A stretch of 64,000 nt of DNA from GCA-2725625 sp964574215 (GCA_964574215.1 CAZNLR010000006.1:71458-135457), one strand, 5' to 3'. Positions 17,407 through 26,362 are shown, counted from the stretch's first letter. Made by a program: numbers and translations. The notes: generated by a model from the letters alone, not told the origin.

Positions 17407-18390
17407 CTAATTCTTACGCGCCCGCATTAATTTCCGCCAGTTGGAGACATTCTTATTGTGCTCTTCAAGTGTCCGGGCGAAGGCATGACCGCCGGCGCCG
17501 TCGGCCACGAAATAAAGCTCTCCCGTATCGGCGGGATTTAAGACGGCTTCGATGGCGGCGCGGCCGGGATTGCTGATGGGCCCGGGCGGTAATCCGCTAA
17601 TAACATAGGTGTTATAGGGATTTGCCTGAGCAAGATCTTTGCGAGACAGTTTCCTGCCCAGCGGCGCACTGCCGTTGGTCAGTCCATAGATCACCGTCGG
17701 GTCCGATTGCAGCCGCATGGCTTTCCTCAGGCGGTTGACGAAGACGCCGGCGACCCTGGCTCGCTCATCGGCCCGGCCGGTCTCCTTTTCGACGATGGAG
17801 GCGAGGATCAAAGCCTCTTCTTCTGTGTGAATGGGTAAATTAGCCGCCCGACGCGGCCACAGTTCCCGGATTGCCCTGGCCATCGCCTGACGCATACGGA
17901 GAACAATGTTGTTGCGATTGTCGCCATAGGAAAAATGATAAGTTTCGGGAAGCAGTTCGCCCTCACCGGGACGCGCCGTCACGGCGCCGGAAAGGCCTTC
18001 GGTCTTACTCAGACGTTCGAGTATTTCAGACGTGCTGAGCCCCTCGGCGACCGTCAGCCGCCGGACCACCGTTTCGCCGGTCTGTAAAATCGCCAGCACC
18101 TCGCGGGGGCTGACATTTGCCGGAAACATGAACTCTCCAGCCCGAAGCGCCTTGTCGGCGGCCACCGTCCGCGCGACAATGACAAAAATTATAGGTTGGG
18201 AAATGATCTGATTGCGGGCCAGCAGATTGGCGATGCGATTAACGCCGACGCCCCGGGGAACCACCACCGCGATTTCAGATTTTAAAGAGCCTTGGGAGAT
18301 ATATTCCGTATAGCCCCAAACGCCGACGCTACCGGCAGCCAACAAGAATAGAATCGTGAGACCAAACAGCCAACGCAGAATACGTCCCAT
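17407..18390 (-). CDS. mltG: Endolytic transglycosylase MltG
   Basis: MltG cleaves nascent peptidoglycan strands and sets glycan length. The 327-residue protein starts with a single membrane anchor (LRWLFGLTILFLLAAGSVGVWG). A LysM-like part follows, and the YceG domain holds the catalytic glutamate E201 in ILASIVEKETG and LQSDPTVIYGL. The C-terminal PYNTYVISGLPPGPISNPG is also typical. It follows fabF by six bases, and an mltG gene after a fab cluster is common. Most of the protein is expected in the periplasm. Confidence 0.94.
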   Translation of the reverse strand: MGRILRWLFGLTILFLLAAGSVGVWGYTEYISQGSLKSEIAVVVPRGVGVNRIANLLARNQIISQPIIFVIVARTVAADKALRAGEFMFPANVSPREVLAILQTGETVVRRLTVAEGLSTSEILERLSKTEGLSGAVTARPGEGELLPETYHFSYGDNRNNIVLRMRQAMARAIRELWPRRAANLPIHTEEEALILASIVEKETGRADERARVAGVFVNRLRKAMRLQSDPTVIYGLTNGSAPLGRKLSRKDLAQANPYNTYVISGLPPGPISNPGRAAIEAVLNPADTGELYFVADGAGGHAFARTLEEHNKNVSNWRKLMRARKN

Positions 18391-18396
18391 ATTTCC

Positions 18397-19659
18397 TTAC
18401 GAAACTTCCGCTAGCACCAAGCTCGCATTGGTGCCACCGAAACCAAACGAATTGGAAAGCGCCGCCCTGACTTTATGTTCCTGTGCCGCATGGGGGACCA
18501 GATTCAGATCGCAACCTTCAGACGGGTTGTCCAAATTCAGTGTCGGCGGAACGATACCGTTTTTGATCGCCAAAGTGGCGAAAATCGCTTCGACCGCGCC
18601 TGCGGCGCCGAGCAAATGCCCGATGGAGGATTTGGTCGACGACATGGCCATGTCGTAAGCCGCATCCCCGAACAATCTTTTAACGGCCCCCAATTCGATT
18701 TCATCACCCAGCGGTGTGGATGTGCCGTGGGCGTTGACGTAATCGATATCTTCGGGGTTCAGCTTGGCCCGGTTGAGCGCCGCCGTCATGGATCGGAAGC
18801 CGCCGTTACCGTCTTCTGCCGGCGCCGTAATATGATGAGCGTCCCCCGACATGCCGTAACCGATGACCTCGGCGTAAATTTTCGCGCCTCGTTGTTTGGC
18901 GTGTTCGAGCTCCTCCAGGACGACAATACCCGCCCCCTCGCCGATCACAAATCCGTCCCGGTCTTTATCCCACGGCCGGGAGGCTTTCTCCGGTGTGTCG
19001 TTGAAACCGGTCGAGAGCGCCCTTGCTTGGGCGAACCCGGCAACGCCGAGCCGGCAAACGGCCGCTTCGGTGCCGCCGGCAATCATTACATCGGCGTCTT
19101 CCCACATAATGATACGGGCGGCATCGCCGATGGCGTGGGCGCCCGAAGAACAAGCGGTCACAACGGCATGGTTCGGTCCCTTAAAACCGTACTTAATCGC
19201 CACCTGACCGGAGGTCAGATTGATCAAACTGGCCGGAATGAAAAACGGACTGAGACGCCGCACCTTGCCTTCACTGATCGTCGCGGCGCCTTTCTCGATT
19301 TCGGGCAGGCCGCCGATGCCGGAACCGATGAGTACACCGGTGCGTTCCAGGCTTTCCTCGTTTTCCGGCGTCCAACCAGCATCCTCGATGGCCAAATCAG
19401 TTGCCGTCAGACCGAACTGAATGAAGTCGTCCATCCGCCGCTGCTCTTTCGGCGAAATCCAATCATCGGCGATAAAACTGCCTTCGACGCCCTCTTCACG
19501 CGGGACTTGGCCAGCTATTTTAGACGGGATATCGGAAACATCGAAGCCAGTAGTCTGGCCGATACCCGATTTTCCTTCGATCAGACGGTTCCATGTCAGG
19601 TCGGTGCCGCATGCGAGCGGAGAAACCAAACCAATACCTGTTATTACCACGCGTCTCAT
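18397..19659 (-). CDS. fabF: 3-oxoacyl-ACP synthase II
   Basis: FabF condenses malonyl-ACP with acyl-ACP in fatty acid elongation. The 420-residue protein has the Cys-His-His triad: C170 in VVTACSSGAHA, H311 in NAHGTSTPLGD and H348 in SSIGHLLGAAG. The N-terminus RRVVITGIGLVSP is typical. It lies downstream of acpP on the same strand, 92 bases apart, in the order fabD-fabG-acpP-fabF. Confidence 0.97.
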   Translation of the reverse strand: MRRVVITGIGLVSPLACGTDLTWNRLIEGKSGIGQTTGFDVSDIPSKIAGQVPREEGVEGSFIADDWISPKEQRRMDDFIQFGLTATDLAIEDAGWTPENEESLERTGVLIGSGIGGLPEIEKGAATISEGKVRRLSPFFIPASLINLTSGQVAIKYGFKGPNHAVVTACSSGAHAIGDAARIIMWEDADVMIAGGTEAAVCRLGVAGFAQARALSTGFNDTPEKASRPWDKDRDGFVIGEGAGIVVLEELEHAKQRGAKIYAEVIGYGMSGDAHHITAPAEDGNGGFRSMTAALNRAKLNPEDIDYVNAHGTSTPLGDEIELGAVKRLFGDAAYDMAMSSTKSSIGHLLGAAGAVEAIFATLAIKNGIVPPTLNLDNPSEGCDLNLVPHAAQEHKVRAALSNSFGFGGTNASLVLAEVS

Positions 19660-19751
19660 GGGATTGACGGCAAAACTCCGGCTACAACAGTCAGTGATTA
19701 TCCGCCCAAGTTAAAGTAATGACAGGCGGATAGATTAATATGTCAGATTTA

Positions 19752-19985
19752 TCAGTCCTGGGAGGACAGGAAATCGACGGCGTCTTTTACCGTGAGAATT
19801 TTTTCGGCCGCATCATCGGGAATTTCGCATCCGAATTCTTCTTCAAAGGCCATGACGAGTTCAACGGTATCGAGGCTGTCGGCGCCCAGATCATCGATAA
19901 AACTGGCGGTATCGGTGACTTTGTCGGCGTCAACACCGAGATGTTCGACAATAATACCTTTTACGCGGTCGGCTACATCGCTCAT
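19752..19985 (-). CDS. acpP: Acyl carrier protein
   Basis: This 77-residue acidic protein has the phosphopantetheine site DSL in LGADSLDTVELVMAFEEEF, with S37 as the modified serine. It carries growing acyl chains in fatty acid synthesis. A 167-base gap separates it from fabG upstream, enough for its own promoter, as is usual for this highly expressed gene. Confidence 0.98.
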   Translation of the reverse strand: MSDVADRVKGIIVEHLGVDADKVTDTASFIDDLGADSLDTVELVMAFEEEFGCEIPDDAAEKILTVKDAVDFLSSQD

Positions 19986-20152
19986 TTTTATTTCCTCAAC
20001 TTAAATAGATTGAATTAACACCGCCAATTGGCGATCAACTAAATTCTTCTTCGTAGAATCGAATTTCGGGCGTTTCCTAACATACTTTGAATTGCTTGAC
20101 CAGCACCGGAAACAGGTCAAATTCATCGGAGTGTTGAAAGGCGAATTCACCC

Positions 20153-20890
20153 CTAAATCATCGCCATTCCGCCATTTACGTGCAAGGTCTGCCCCGTGAC
20201 GTAACCGGCCTCTTGGCTCGCCAGATAGACGACGCCGGCGGCAATGTCCCCGACGTCACCCAGGCGCCCCGAAGGTATATTTCCGAGCAAAGCGTCCTTT
20301 TGGTCGTCGCTCAGTTCATCGGTCATGGGAGTAACGATAAAACCGGGGGCCACGCAATTGACGGTAATCCCCCTGGAAGCGACTTCTGCGGCCAAGGACT
20401 TCGACATGCCGATCATGCCGGCTTTGGAAGCGGCGTAATTCGCCTGGCCGGAATTGCCCATAACGCCGACGACGGAAGTTATACCGATAATGCGTCCCCA
20501 GCGCTGCTTCATCATACCGCGCAGACTGGCGCGGGCCAGCCGGAAACCCGCCGTCAGATTGACATCGAGAACAGTTTGCCAATCCTCGTCTTTCATCCTC
20601 ATAGCCAAGTTATCACGCGTGAGACCGGCGTTGTTGACCAATATATCGAGGCCTTCCATCGCCTTGGAGGCGTCATCCACAAGTTGCGCCGCGCCATCGG
20701 CGTCCGACAGGTCACAGGGCACTACGTAAACGTTTTCTGCCAGCTCGCTCGCCAGAGAATCCAAGGCATCGGTGCGCGTTCCGGTCAAGGTCACGGCAGC
20801 CCCCTGTTGATGGAGGCCTTTGGCGATTGCCCCGCCGATGCCGCCTGATGCGCCCGTCACTAAAGCTTTTTTTCCCGATAAATCGAACAT
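20153..20890 (-). CDS. fabG: 3-oxoacyl-ACP reductase
   Basis: FabG reduces 3-oxoacyl-ACP with NADPH. The 245-residue SDR has VTGASGGIG near residue 12, NNAGLTRDNL, and the catalytic residues S139 (ITSVVGVMG), Y152 and K156 (YAASKAG). The C-terminal YVTGQTLHVNGGMAMI is the FabG signature. It lies 22 bases after fabD and before acpP. Confidence 0.97.
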   Translation of the reverse strand: MFDLSGKKALVTGASGGIGGAIAKGLHQQGAAVTLTGTRTDALDSLASELAENVYVVPCDLSDADGAAQLVDDASKAMEGLDILVNNAGLTRDNLAMRMKDEDWQTVLDVNLTAGFRLARASLRGMMKQRWGRIIGITSVVGVMGNSGQANYAASKAGMIGMSKSLAAEVASRGITVNCVAPGFIVTPMTDELSDDQKDALLGNIPSGRLGDVGDIAAGVVYLASQEAGYVTGQTLHVNGGMAMI

Positions 20891-20912
20891 GTGCTTATCC
20901 TAGATAAATACC

Positions 20913-21854
20913 TTAAACCGTTTTTAAAAACTCTTCGATATCTTCCGGTGACTGAATGGATACACCCGTCATATCACGGTCTATCCGCCGCGCCAGACCG
21001 GTAAGAACCTTGCCCGCACCCACTTCGACCAAAGTATCGATGCCGTTTTCCTTCATATAAATGACCGATTCGCGCCACCTGACCCGTGACGTCACCTGCT
21101 CCACCAACAACCGGCGAATTTCATCGGGCATGTCTTCTTGGGCAGCTGTCACATTGGCGACCACCGGCACGACCGGACGATCAATCCGGGTTCCGGCCAG
21201 CACATCGGCCATAACCTCCGCGGCCGGCGCCATCATGGCGCAATGGAAAGGCGCGCTTACCGGCAGGATAACACAACGTTTGGCGCCTTTTTCCGCCGCG
21301 ATATCCACCGCTTTTTCGATTGCCGCCGTGGCGCCGCTGATAACGATTTGTCCCGGCGCGTTGTCATTGGCCGCCGTGCAGATTCCGGCCTCGGAAGCTT
21401 GGGCGGCAATTTCCTCGGCCACGTCGAATTCCACACCCATCAACGCCGCCATCGCCCCCTCGCCCACCGGCACGGCTTCCTGCATCGCCTTGCCGCGGGC
21501 TTTGAGCACTTTGGCCGCATCAGCGACACTGAAGGTTTTGGCTGCCGTCAGAGCCGAATATTCTCCCAGTGAATGACCGGCAACATATTTGCCCGCCTCG
21601 GCCAAATTGAGACCGCCTTCGGTTTCCAGCACCCGCATAATAGCAAGACTAACCGCCATCAATGCCGGTTGAGCGTTTTCCGTAAGGGTTAAATCTTCCT
21701 CCGGTCCGTCAAACATCAACTTGGTCAAATGCTGGTCGAGCGCATCATCCACTTCCTCGAATAAATGCTTGGCTTCGGGAAAAGCTCCGGCCAATTCCTG
21801 TCCCATGCCGACGGATTGAGACCCCTGCCCGGGAAAAACGAATGCTCGTGTCAT
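20913..21854 (-). CDS. fabD: Malonyl-CoA:ACP transacylase
   Basis: FabD transfers malonate from CoA to ACP. The 313-residue protein has FPGQGSQSVGMG near the start, the nucleophile S95 in GHSLGEYSAL, and the catalytic histidine in PVSAPFHCAMMAP. It is the first gene of the minus-strand fab operon and faces the selenoprotein gene across a 156-base divergent gap. Confidence 0.97.
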   Translation of the reverse strand: MTRAFVFPGQGSQSVGMGQELAGAFPEAKHLFEEVDDALDQHLTKLMFDGPEEDLTLTENAQPALMAVSLAIMRVLETEGGLNLAEAGKYVAGHSLGEYSALTAAKTFSVADAAKVLKARGKAMQEAVPVGEGAMAALMGVEFDVAEEIAAQASEAGICTAANDNAPGQIVISGATAAIEKAVDIAAEKGAKRCVILPVSAPFHCAMMAPAAEVMADVLAGTRIDRPVVPVVANVTAAQEDMPDEIRRLLVEQVTSRVRWRESVIYMKENGIDTLVEVGAGKVLTGLARRIDRDMTGVSIQSPEDIEEFLKTV

Positions 21855-22010
21855 ATTTCACCTGCTCACTGTCCTGATGAAGGAGTGATAACGCCTGATC
21901 GTATGGTGTCAAGCCGTGGAACGGGAACTAATACTATTGTCATTTAGATGCTTTCCCGAAAGATTGTATTTCGCTACGGTATCGCTTCCACAATATTTAG
22001 AGATTTTCCC

Positions 22011-23114
22011 ATGACACTTTATGCAGATTCTTCCTATCCGGTTCGCGAGGACATAGAGTCAGTCCACGAAAAGCAGTTGGAACAGTTCGGCGCGCCGGGA
22101 ACCTGGGGAACCGGCGCTCAGCGTCTTGCTATTGCCGCCGAAGCCCGGAACGCCGGTATTGAAGCAAGTTTGTTGCAAGCGCCCGAAAAGGCTCTTGCAG
22201 TCTCAGACGTTCAATTGCCTGAAATCGCGCGCCGGGTGGTGCAGCGTTTGGCCGTTTCACCCAAAGATGTCGATGAAGCCCTTTACGACGAGGCCCGGGC
22301 CGGCGGATTGAGTGACGCCGAATATGTGGAAATTGTCGGTCTCGTTGCCCGCATCACCGATTTGGATATTTTCGCCCGTGGAATCGGCGTGCCCTTGCGC
22401 CCCCTGCCCCCGGCTCAACCCGGTGAACCTACAAGAGAACGGCCGGAAGCGGCGGTGCAGGAGGAAGCCTGGGCCCCCACCATTCCGAACCCGCCGGAGG
22501 GGGGTGACGAAGCCGCCGAACTCTATGACGGCCAGCCCAAACCCTTCATTATCCGTGGCATGAGTTTGGTGCCTGATGAAGTTCGCCTGCACCTCGAAAT
22601 GGAGGAAGTCCAATATCTGCCCCTGCGCCACATCATGGAACCGAATTACCAGCATCACGACGGTCTCTCCCGCGCGCAGGCGGAGGTCGTTGCCGGGAGA
22701 ATATCTGCCCTCAATGAATGCTTTTACTGAACTTCCGGTCATGCCCGGTTCCTCCGTGAGAGTGGACGAGACAGCAATCTGGACTACAATCTGGAAGCCC
22801 TGATACGGCCGGAAGTTGAGAGTGGCGTGCCGGCTGGCAATTTGTTGCTGGCCTATTCGGAAGCCTTGATCGGTCCCGACCGTGCCGCGCTGGATAGAGC
22901 GCGCAATGCCCTGGCCGAGGCCTTGGGACCAGCCGCAGTTTCCGGTGCAGCCGCCGTGGCCGCGAATTTTTCCAAAAATGACCGCATTGCCAACGGCTGC
23001 GGCATTCCGGTCGATCCCATGGTGTTGAAGTTGACGGCGGATATCAGAGCACAGTTAAAACTCGACGATTTTCCGTCGGCGGCCAATACGTTCAAACATT
23101 ACCCGGCGGACTAG
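22011..23114 (+). CDS. Probable selenoprotein: tandem AhpD/CMD-like protein with in-frame UGA (CFYU)
   Basis: The frame opens at ATG 22011 and runs to TAG 23114 except for one TGA at 22728-22730. The 32 codons between that TGA and the next downstream start-like codon contain no stop and continue the fold, so this is not a frameshift. The TGA is codon 240 and completes ECFY-U-TSGH, which is the AhpD active-site pattern CxxC-xxxH with selenocysteine at the second cysteine. The first half (residues about 25-130) is a second, cysteine-free CMD-like domain with EIVGLVARITDLDIF. A hairpin fitting bacterial SECIS rules follows the UGA. The likely role is a thiol/selenol peroxidase or reductase. A genuine nonsense mutation is the main alternative. 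Confidence 0.8.
22728..22730 (+). other. Predicted selenocysteine codon (UGA, U240)
   Basis: This in-frame TGA falls exactly where AhpD-family proteins have the second cysteine of CxxC. Sequence before it reads ISALNECFY and after it TSGHARFLRESG. Selenocysteine-containing CxxU versions of AhpD-like proteins are known in marine bacteria. Confidence 0.8.
22748..22767 (+). promoter_or_regulatory. Candidate bacterial SECIS hairpin
   Basis: The stem pairs GTTC with GGAC and CTC with GAG, with a single bulged T, closing a five-base loop CGTGA at 22755-22759. The loop starts 24 bases after the UGA and has a G among its first two bases, as bacterial SECIS elements require for SelB binding. Confidence 0.6.
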
Positions 23115-23135
23115 CCCGCGTACGAACCAACCCGC

Positions 23136-23163
23136 TTGCGTCACCATACTTAATGTGTATAGT
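23136..23163 (+). promoter_or_regulatory. Candidate promoter for the rpsF operon
   Basis: TTGCGT (23136-23141) and TATAGT (23158-23163) are separated by 16 bases and resemble sigma-70 -35 and -10 boxes. They lie about 120 bases upstream of rpsF, leaving a leader that could hold the S6:S18 feedback site, which I could not resolve by eye. Confidence 0.5.
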
Positions 23164-23283
23164 GCGCGCCCTACATATCCTTGCCAGTAAATATACCGAT
23201 ATTGTTGGGGTATTTGTCTGGCTATGCTCCCTGGGAATTAACGCGGTTCCTGCGGGGTTGAGAAAAGCCGAAAGGAGCTAAAT

Positions 23284-23814
23284 ATGCCTTACTACGAAAG
23301 CGTTTTCGTTGCGCGCCAGGATATCTCCGCGCAGCAAGTCGAAGCCTTAGCCGAAAATTTTCAATCCGTTGTCAATGATAACGGCGGCAAAGTCACCAAA
23401 CAGGAAAATTGGGGCATTAAAAGCCTCGCCTACAAAATCAAAAAAAACCGTAAAGGACATTATATCCTTTTCAACATTGACGGCCCCTCCGGCGCCATTT
23501 CCGAAATGGAACGCCATATGAGGCTCAATGAAGATATTCTCCGCTATCTGACCATCAAGGTGGATGAGCTTGAAGAAGGCGAATCCGTACAGATGCAAAA
23601 CCGGTCGAGCCGTGACGAACGACGTCCACGCCGGGATGACAGCGCTTCTTTTGAAGCAAAAAGAGAAGAGAAATCTGAAGAGAAATCTGAAGAGAAGACT
23701 GAAGACAGCGCACCTGAGGAAGCGGCAAAAGAGGAACCTGAAGAGGCTCCCGCCGTAGACGCCTCGGATGAAACCGCCGACAGCGAGACCGAGCAGGAAG
23801 GAGAAGAAAAATGA
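23284..23814 (+). CDS. rpsF: 30S ribosomal protein S6 with acidic extension
   Basis: The first 100 residues are S6: MPYYESVFVARQDISAQQV at the start, then NWGIKSLAYKIKKNRKGHYILFNID. The usual S6 ends near residue 100-120, whereas this one runs to 176 with a tail of Glu, Lys, Ser and Ala, including near-repeats EEKSEEKSEEKTED. Acidic S6 tails are known in alphaproteobacteria. The stop overlaps rpsR as ATGA. S6 pairs with S18 on the 30S platform. Confidence 0.96.
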   Translation: MPYYESVFVARQDISAQQVEALAENFQSVVNDNGGKVTKQENWGIKSLAYKIKKNRKGHYILFNIDGPSGAISEMERHMRLNEDILRYLTIKVDELEEGESVQMQNRSSRDERRPRRDDSASFEAKREEKSEEKSEEKTEDSAPEEAAKEEPEEAPAVDASDETADSETEQEGEEK

Positions 23815-24101
23815 GCTATTCAGAAAATCGTCAAGGCTCAGGATCCGATCGTCCGCGCGGTGGTGGCGGTGGCGGTGGAAAACGCCCCTTTTTCCGGCGT
23901 CGCAAAACCTGTCCGTTTTCGGGATCCAACGCGCCGAAAATCGATTACAAAGACACCAAAACCCTGTCCCGCTTTATATCCGAGCGTGGCAAGATCGTGC
24001 CCAGCCGCATTACGGCTGTGTCAGCCAAGAAACAGCGGGAATTGGCCCGGGCGATCAAACGGGCGCGTTTCCTGGCTCTTTTGCCGTACGTCTCACAATA
24101 G
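23811..24101 (+). CDS. rpsR: 30S ribosomal protein S18
   Basis: The 96-residue protein has a glycine-rich basic N-terminus (GSDRPRGGGGGGGKRPFFRR) and the S18 core KIDYKDTKTLSRFISERGKIVPSRITAVSAKKQR. It binds S6 in the small subunit. Its start overlaps the rpsF stop by four bases, and the next gene begins 125 bases downstream. Confidence 0.97.
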   Translation: MSYSENRQGSGSDRPRGGGGGGGKRPFFRRRKTCPFSGSNAPKIDYKDTKTLSRFISERGKIVPSRITAVSAKKQRELARAIKRARFLALLPYVSQ

Positions 24102-24225
24102 ACCATACCAAACGGACGCCGCAAAAGGGCGCATTGGCCAAGCATCTGTTGGACCGTATTTATCATCGTATCGCCCGGTGCCGAATAACCGGGCGGGCCG
24201 GCTGTGGCCTTGAAAGTACTGCTGG

Positions 24226-25173
24226 ATGAATAGGGATATCATTATTGCGGCAGGCGCCGGTTTCGCCAGCGCCACCCTTTCCGTATCGATCCTTTTCGGC
24301 GCTGGTTTTGGCGGCTTTCTGCTCGCCTACTTTGCGCTGTTGCCAATCCTTATCGTGGGGCTAAGCGCCGGTCCGGCCAGCGCTTTGGTGGGAGCCTTAA
24401 CGGGAATCGTCGCCGTAATTCTGATTTCCAGTCCTCTTCAAGGTTTACTTTACGGGCTTTCCATCGCTTTACCGTCCTGGGTGATCGTCCGCTTTGCGCT
24501 TCGGCAGTGGCAAACTAAGGATGGCAAGACGGCATGGTTTCCGATTGGGCATCTGATGGCGATACTCGCTGCCATCGGTGCCGCCATGGTATTCGCCGCC
24601 GCCGTTGCTCATATCAATCACGACGGCGGATTTACCGGCGCGATCAAAGGTTATCTGAACACCATTTTGGATATGAGGTTCCAATTCAGCGCTCCCGGCA
24701 ATAAAACGCTACTGGTAGACAGAATAGTTCCGCTTTTCCCGGCCTTGACCATTGGATCGTGGTTTCTGATGGTGATCGTCAACTCGGTGATCGCTCAAAC
24801 GATTTTGGCTAAAACCAGCAACAATTTGCGCCCGACACCGGCTTACGGTCGACTGCAGGCGCCCGAATGGTTGTACTGGGCAATGATCGCAACGGCATGC
24901 GTGGCTCTGGTCGGCTCCGGCGACACGGAATATACCGCCCGCAATCTGACCATGATTCTTGTCATGCCGTTTTTCCTGATCGGTCTCGGCATCGTGCACG
25001 TACTGGCGCACCGTCTGACGCTGCCGGTTATGGGACTGACGATATTTTATTTTATGCTGACGTTCCTGGGCTGGCCTGCGCTGGCCGTGGCCGGGCTTGG
25101 ATTTTTTGAACCTTGGATCAATTTGAGAAACAAGTTTTCGCCGCCTTTAACGCCCCCACAGGAGGATGATTAA
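24226..25173 (+). CDS. DUF2232 integral membrane protein
   Basis: This 315-residue, very hydrophobic protein has about eight membrane segments, beginning IIIAAGAGFASATLSVSILFG and GGFLLAYFALLPILIVGLSA. A DUF2232 protein at this spot, between rpsR and rplI, is a marker of alphaproteobacteria. The family is related to transporter S components, but its function is not known. No signal peptide or catalytic motif is visible. Confidence 0.85.
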   Translation: MNRDIIIAAGAGFASATLSVSILFGAGFGGFLLAYFALLPILIVGLSAGPASALVGALTGIVAVILISSPLQGLLYGLSIALPSWVIVRFALRQWQTKDGKTAWFPIGHLMAILAAIGAAMVFAAAVAHINHDGGFTGAIKGYLNTILDMRFQFSAPGNKTLLVDRIVPLFPALTIGSWFLMVIVNSVIAQTILAKTSNNLRPTPAYGRLQAPEWLYWAMIATACVALVGSGDTEYTARNLTMILVMPFFLIGLGIVHVLAHRLTLPVMGLTIFYFMLTFLGWPALAVAGLGFFEPWINLRNKFSPPLTPPQEDD

Positions 25174-25450
25174 ACCGGCAATCGGCAGGTTACAGAATAT
25201 CGGCCTTTCGGGTTGCTACTGGCTATAAATAATAGTAGGTTCCCGTCCCTTAAACGCTTATGAATTCCTTTGCGGTGGCATGGGCGGTGGTAAAAAATTT
25301 TCACGTTACCGGCGAATGATTGATTCAACCGCTGAATTGGCAGCGGGTAAGCGGATTTCAGCCGACAGACGAGCTTAAACGTAAGATATAGGTCCCCACC
25401 CGTTGATAATCTAACGGCGGACCAAAATGCAAAGAGAAGGTTTTAGTTAG

Positions 25451-26137
25451 ATGGAAATAATTCTTTTGGAGCGCATTGAGAAGCTGGGTCAGATGGGTGA
25501 CGTTGTCAGCGTCAAACCCGGCTACGCCCGCAATTTTCTGCTGCCGGAAAAAAAGGCCGTGACGGCGACCAAAGCCAACAAAGAGTATTTTGAAGGCCAG
25601 CGCGCCCAATTGGAAACGCAAAACCTGGAACATAAGAAAGAGGCGGAAGCTGTGAGCGAAAAGCTTGCCGGCCTGTTCATTTCGATGGTGCGTCAAGCGG
25701 GAGACGCTGGACAACTCTACGGTTCGGTAAACGCCCGGGACATCGCCAATGGCGTCACCGATGCCGGATTTACCGTCACCCGCAACCAAGTCAGCCTAGA
25801 CAAACCCATCAAGACTGTGGGTCTCCATGAAGTCCGTATTTCTCTGCACCCGGAAGTCTCGGTGACGATCACGGCCAATGTGGCACGGTCCGAAGAAGAA
25901 GCGGAAATTCAGGAACGGACCGGTGAAGCCGTCGTCAAAACTGAAGAAGAGGAAGTGGCGGCTCCTGATGTGGAAGCTGCCGCCCCCGAAGCGGAGAGCG
26001 GCGAAGACGCCGAAGAAGCCGGCGAAGAGGCTTCCGAAGACAACCAGGATGAAAGTCAGGCGGACGCCGGAGAAGAGGCCGAGGAAGCCCCTTCCGAGGA
26101 CACCGACAGCGAGGATCAAGAAGAGGAAAAATCCTAA
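25451..26137 (+). CDS. rplI: 50S ribosomal protein L9 with acidic extension
   Basis: The N-terminal MEIILLERIEKLGQMGDVVSVKPGYARNFLLP is diagnostic, followed by the long helix and C-domain LYGSVNARDIA. L9 usually ends near residue 150; here about 80 further residues, almost all Glu, Asp, Ala and Ser, bring it to 228. S6 in the same cluster has a similar tail. The gap before it (277 bases) shows no clear regulatory element to me. A strong terminator follows. Confidence 0.96.
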   Translation: MEIILLERIEKLGQMGDVVSVKPGYARNFLLPEKKAVTATKANKEYFEGQRAQLETQNLEHKKEAEAVSEKLAGLFISMVRQAGDAGQLYGSVNARDIANGVTDAGFTVTRNQVSLDKPIKTVGLHEVRISLHPEVSVTITANVARSEEEAEIQERTGEAVVKTEEEEVAAPDVEAAAPEAESGEDAEEAGEEASEDNQDESQADAGEEAEEAPSEDTDSEDQEEEKS

Positions 26138-26164
26138 CTATCGGTTTGAAATGATCGAATTTCG

Positions 26165-26193
26165 AAAAGCGCGCCCAACGGCGCGCTTTTTTT
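26165..26193 (+). terminator. Rho-independent terminator after rplI
   Basis: GCGCGC (26169-26174) and GCGCGC (26181-26186) pair across the loop CCAACG, with flanking AAAA/TTTT, and a run of seven T follows. It closes the rpsF-rpsR-rplI region. Confidence 0.85.
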
Positions 26194-26256
26194 ATTACCT
26201 TATATTAGCGCATAGAAATGCGACGTGGGCCTTCACGTTTTAAGCGCAATATGGTA

Positions 26257-26262
26257 TATAAT
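26257..26262 (+). promoter_or_regulatory. Possible -10 box of cfa
   Basis: A perfect TATAAT lies 100 bases upstream of cfa in an AT-rich stretch. The best upstream -35 match, TTCACG, is 19 bases away and weak. Confidence 0.35.
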
Positions 26263-26300
26263 ATTCCATCACGTTTGAACAAATGATCAGGAGTCAATCG

Positions 26301-26351
26301 ACCGCATAGCGGTTTTTGCGGCATGAAATTAGCGGTTATTTTAAGACCGCT
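26301..26351 (+). promoter_or_regulatory. Alternating hairpin leader of cfa
   Basis: ACCGC (26301) pairs with GCGGT (26309) over a three-base loop and is followed by TTTT, like a small terminator. AGCGGT (26331) pairs with ACCGCT (26346) just before the GGAGGAA ribosome site. Because all four arms are complementary, alternative pairing is possible. This resembles an attenuator, but no known class fits. Confidence 0.4.
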
Positions 26352-26362
26352 GGGGAGGAAAG

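Noticed and set aside
18475..19719. Long plus-strand frame opposite fabF (414 codons)
   Set aside because: It is the shadow of fabF; the composition is unlike a real protein and no motif is present.
22724..22830. Frameshift explanation for the split AhpD-like gene
   Set aside because: Both halves are in the same phase and the codons between them are open, so no indel is needed; only the TGA interrupts.
25174..25450. Small gene or RNA in the rplI upstream gap
   Set aside because: No frame with a start and codon bias, no tRNA features and no clear hairpin with T-run.
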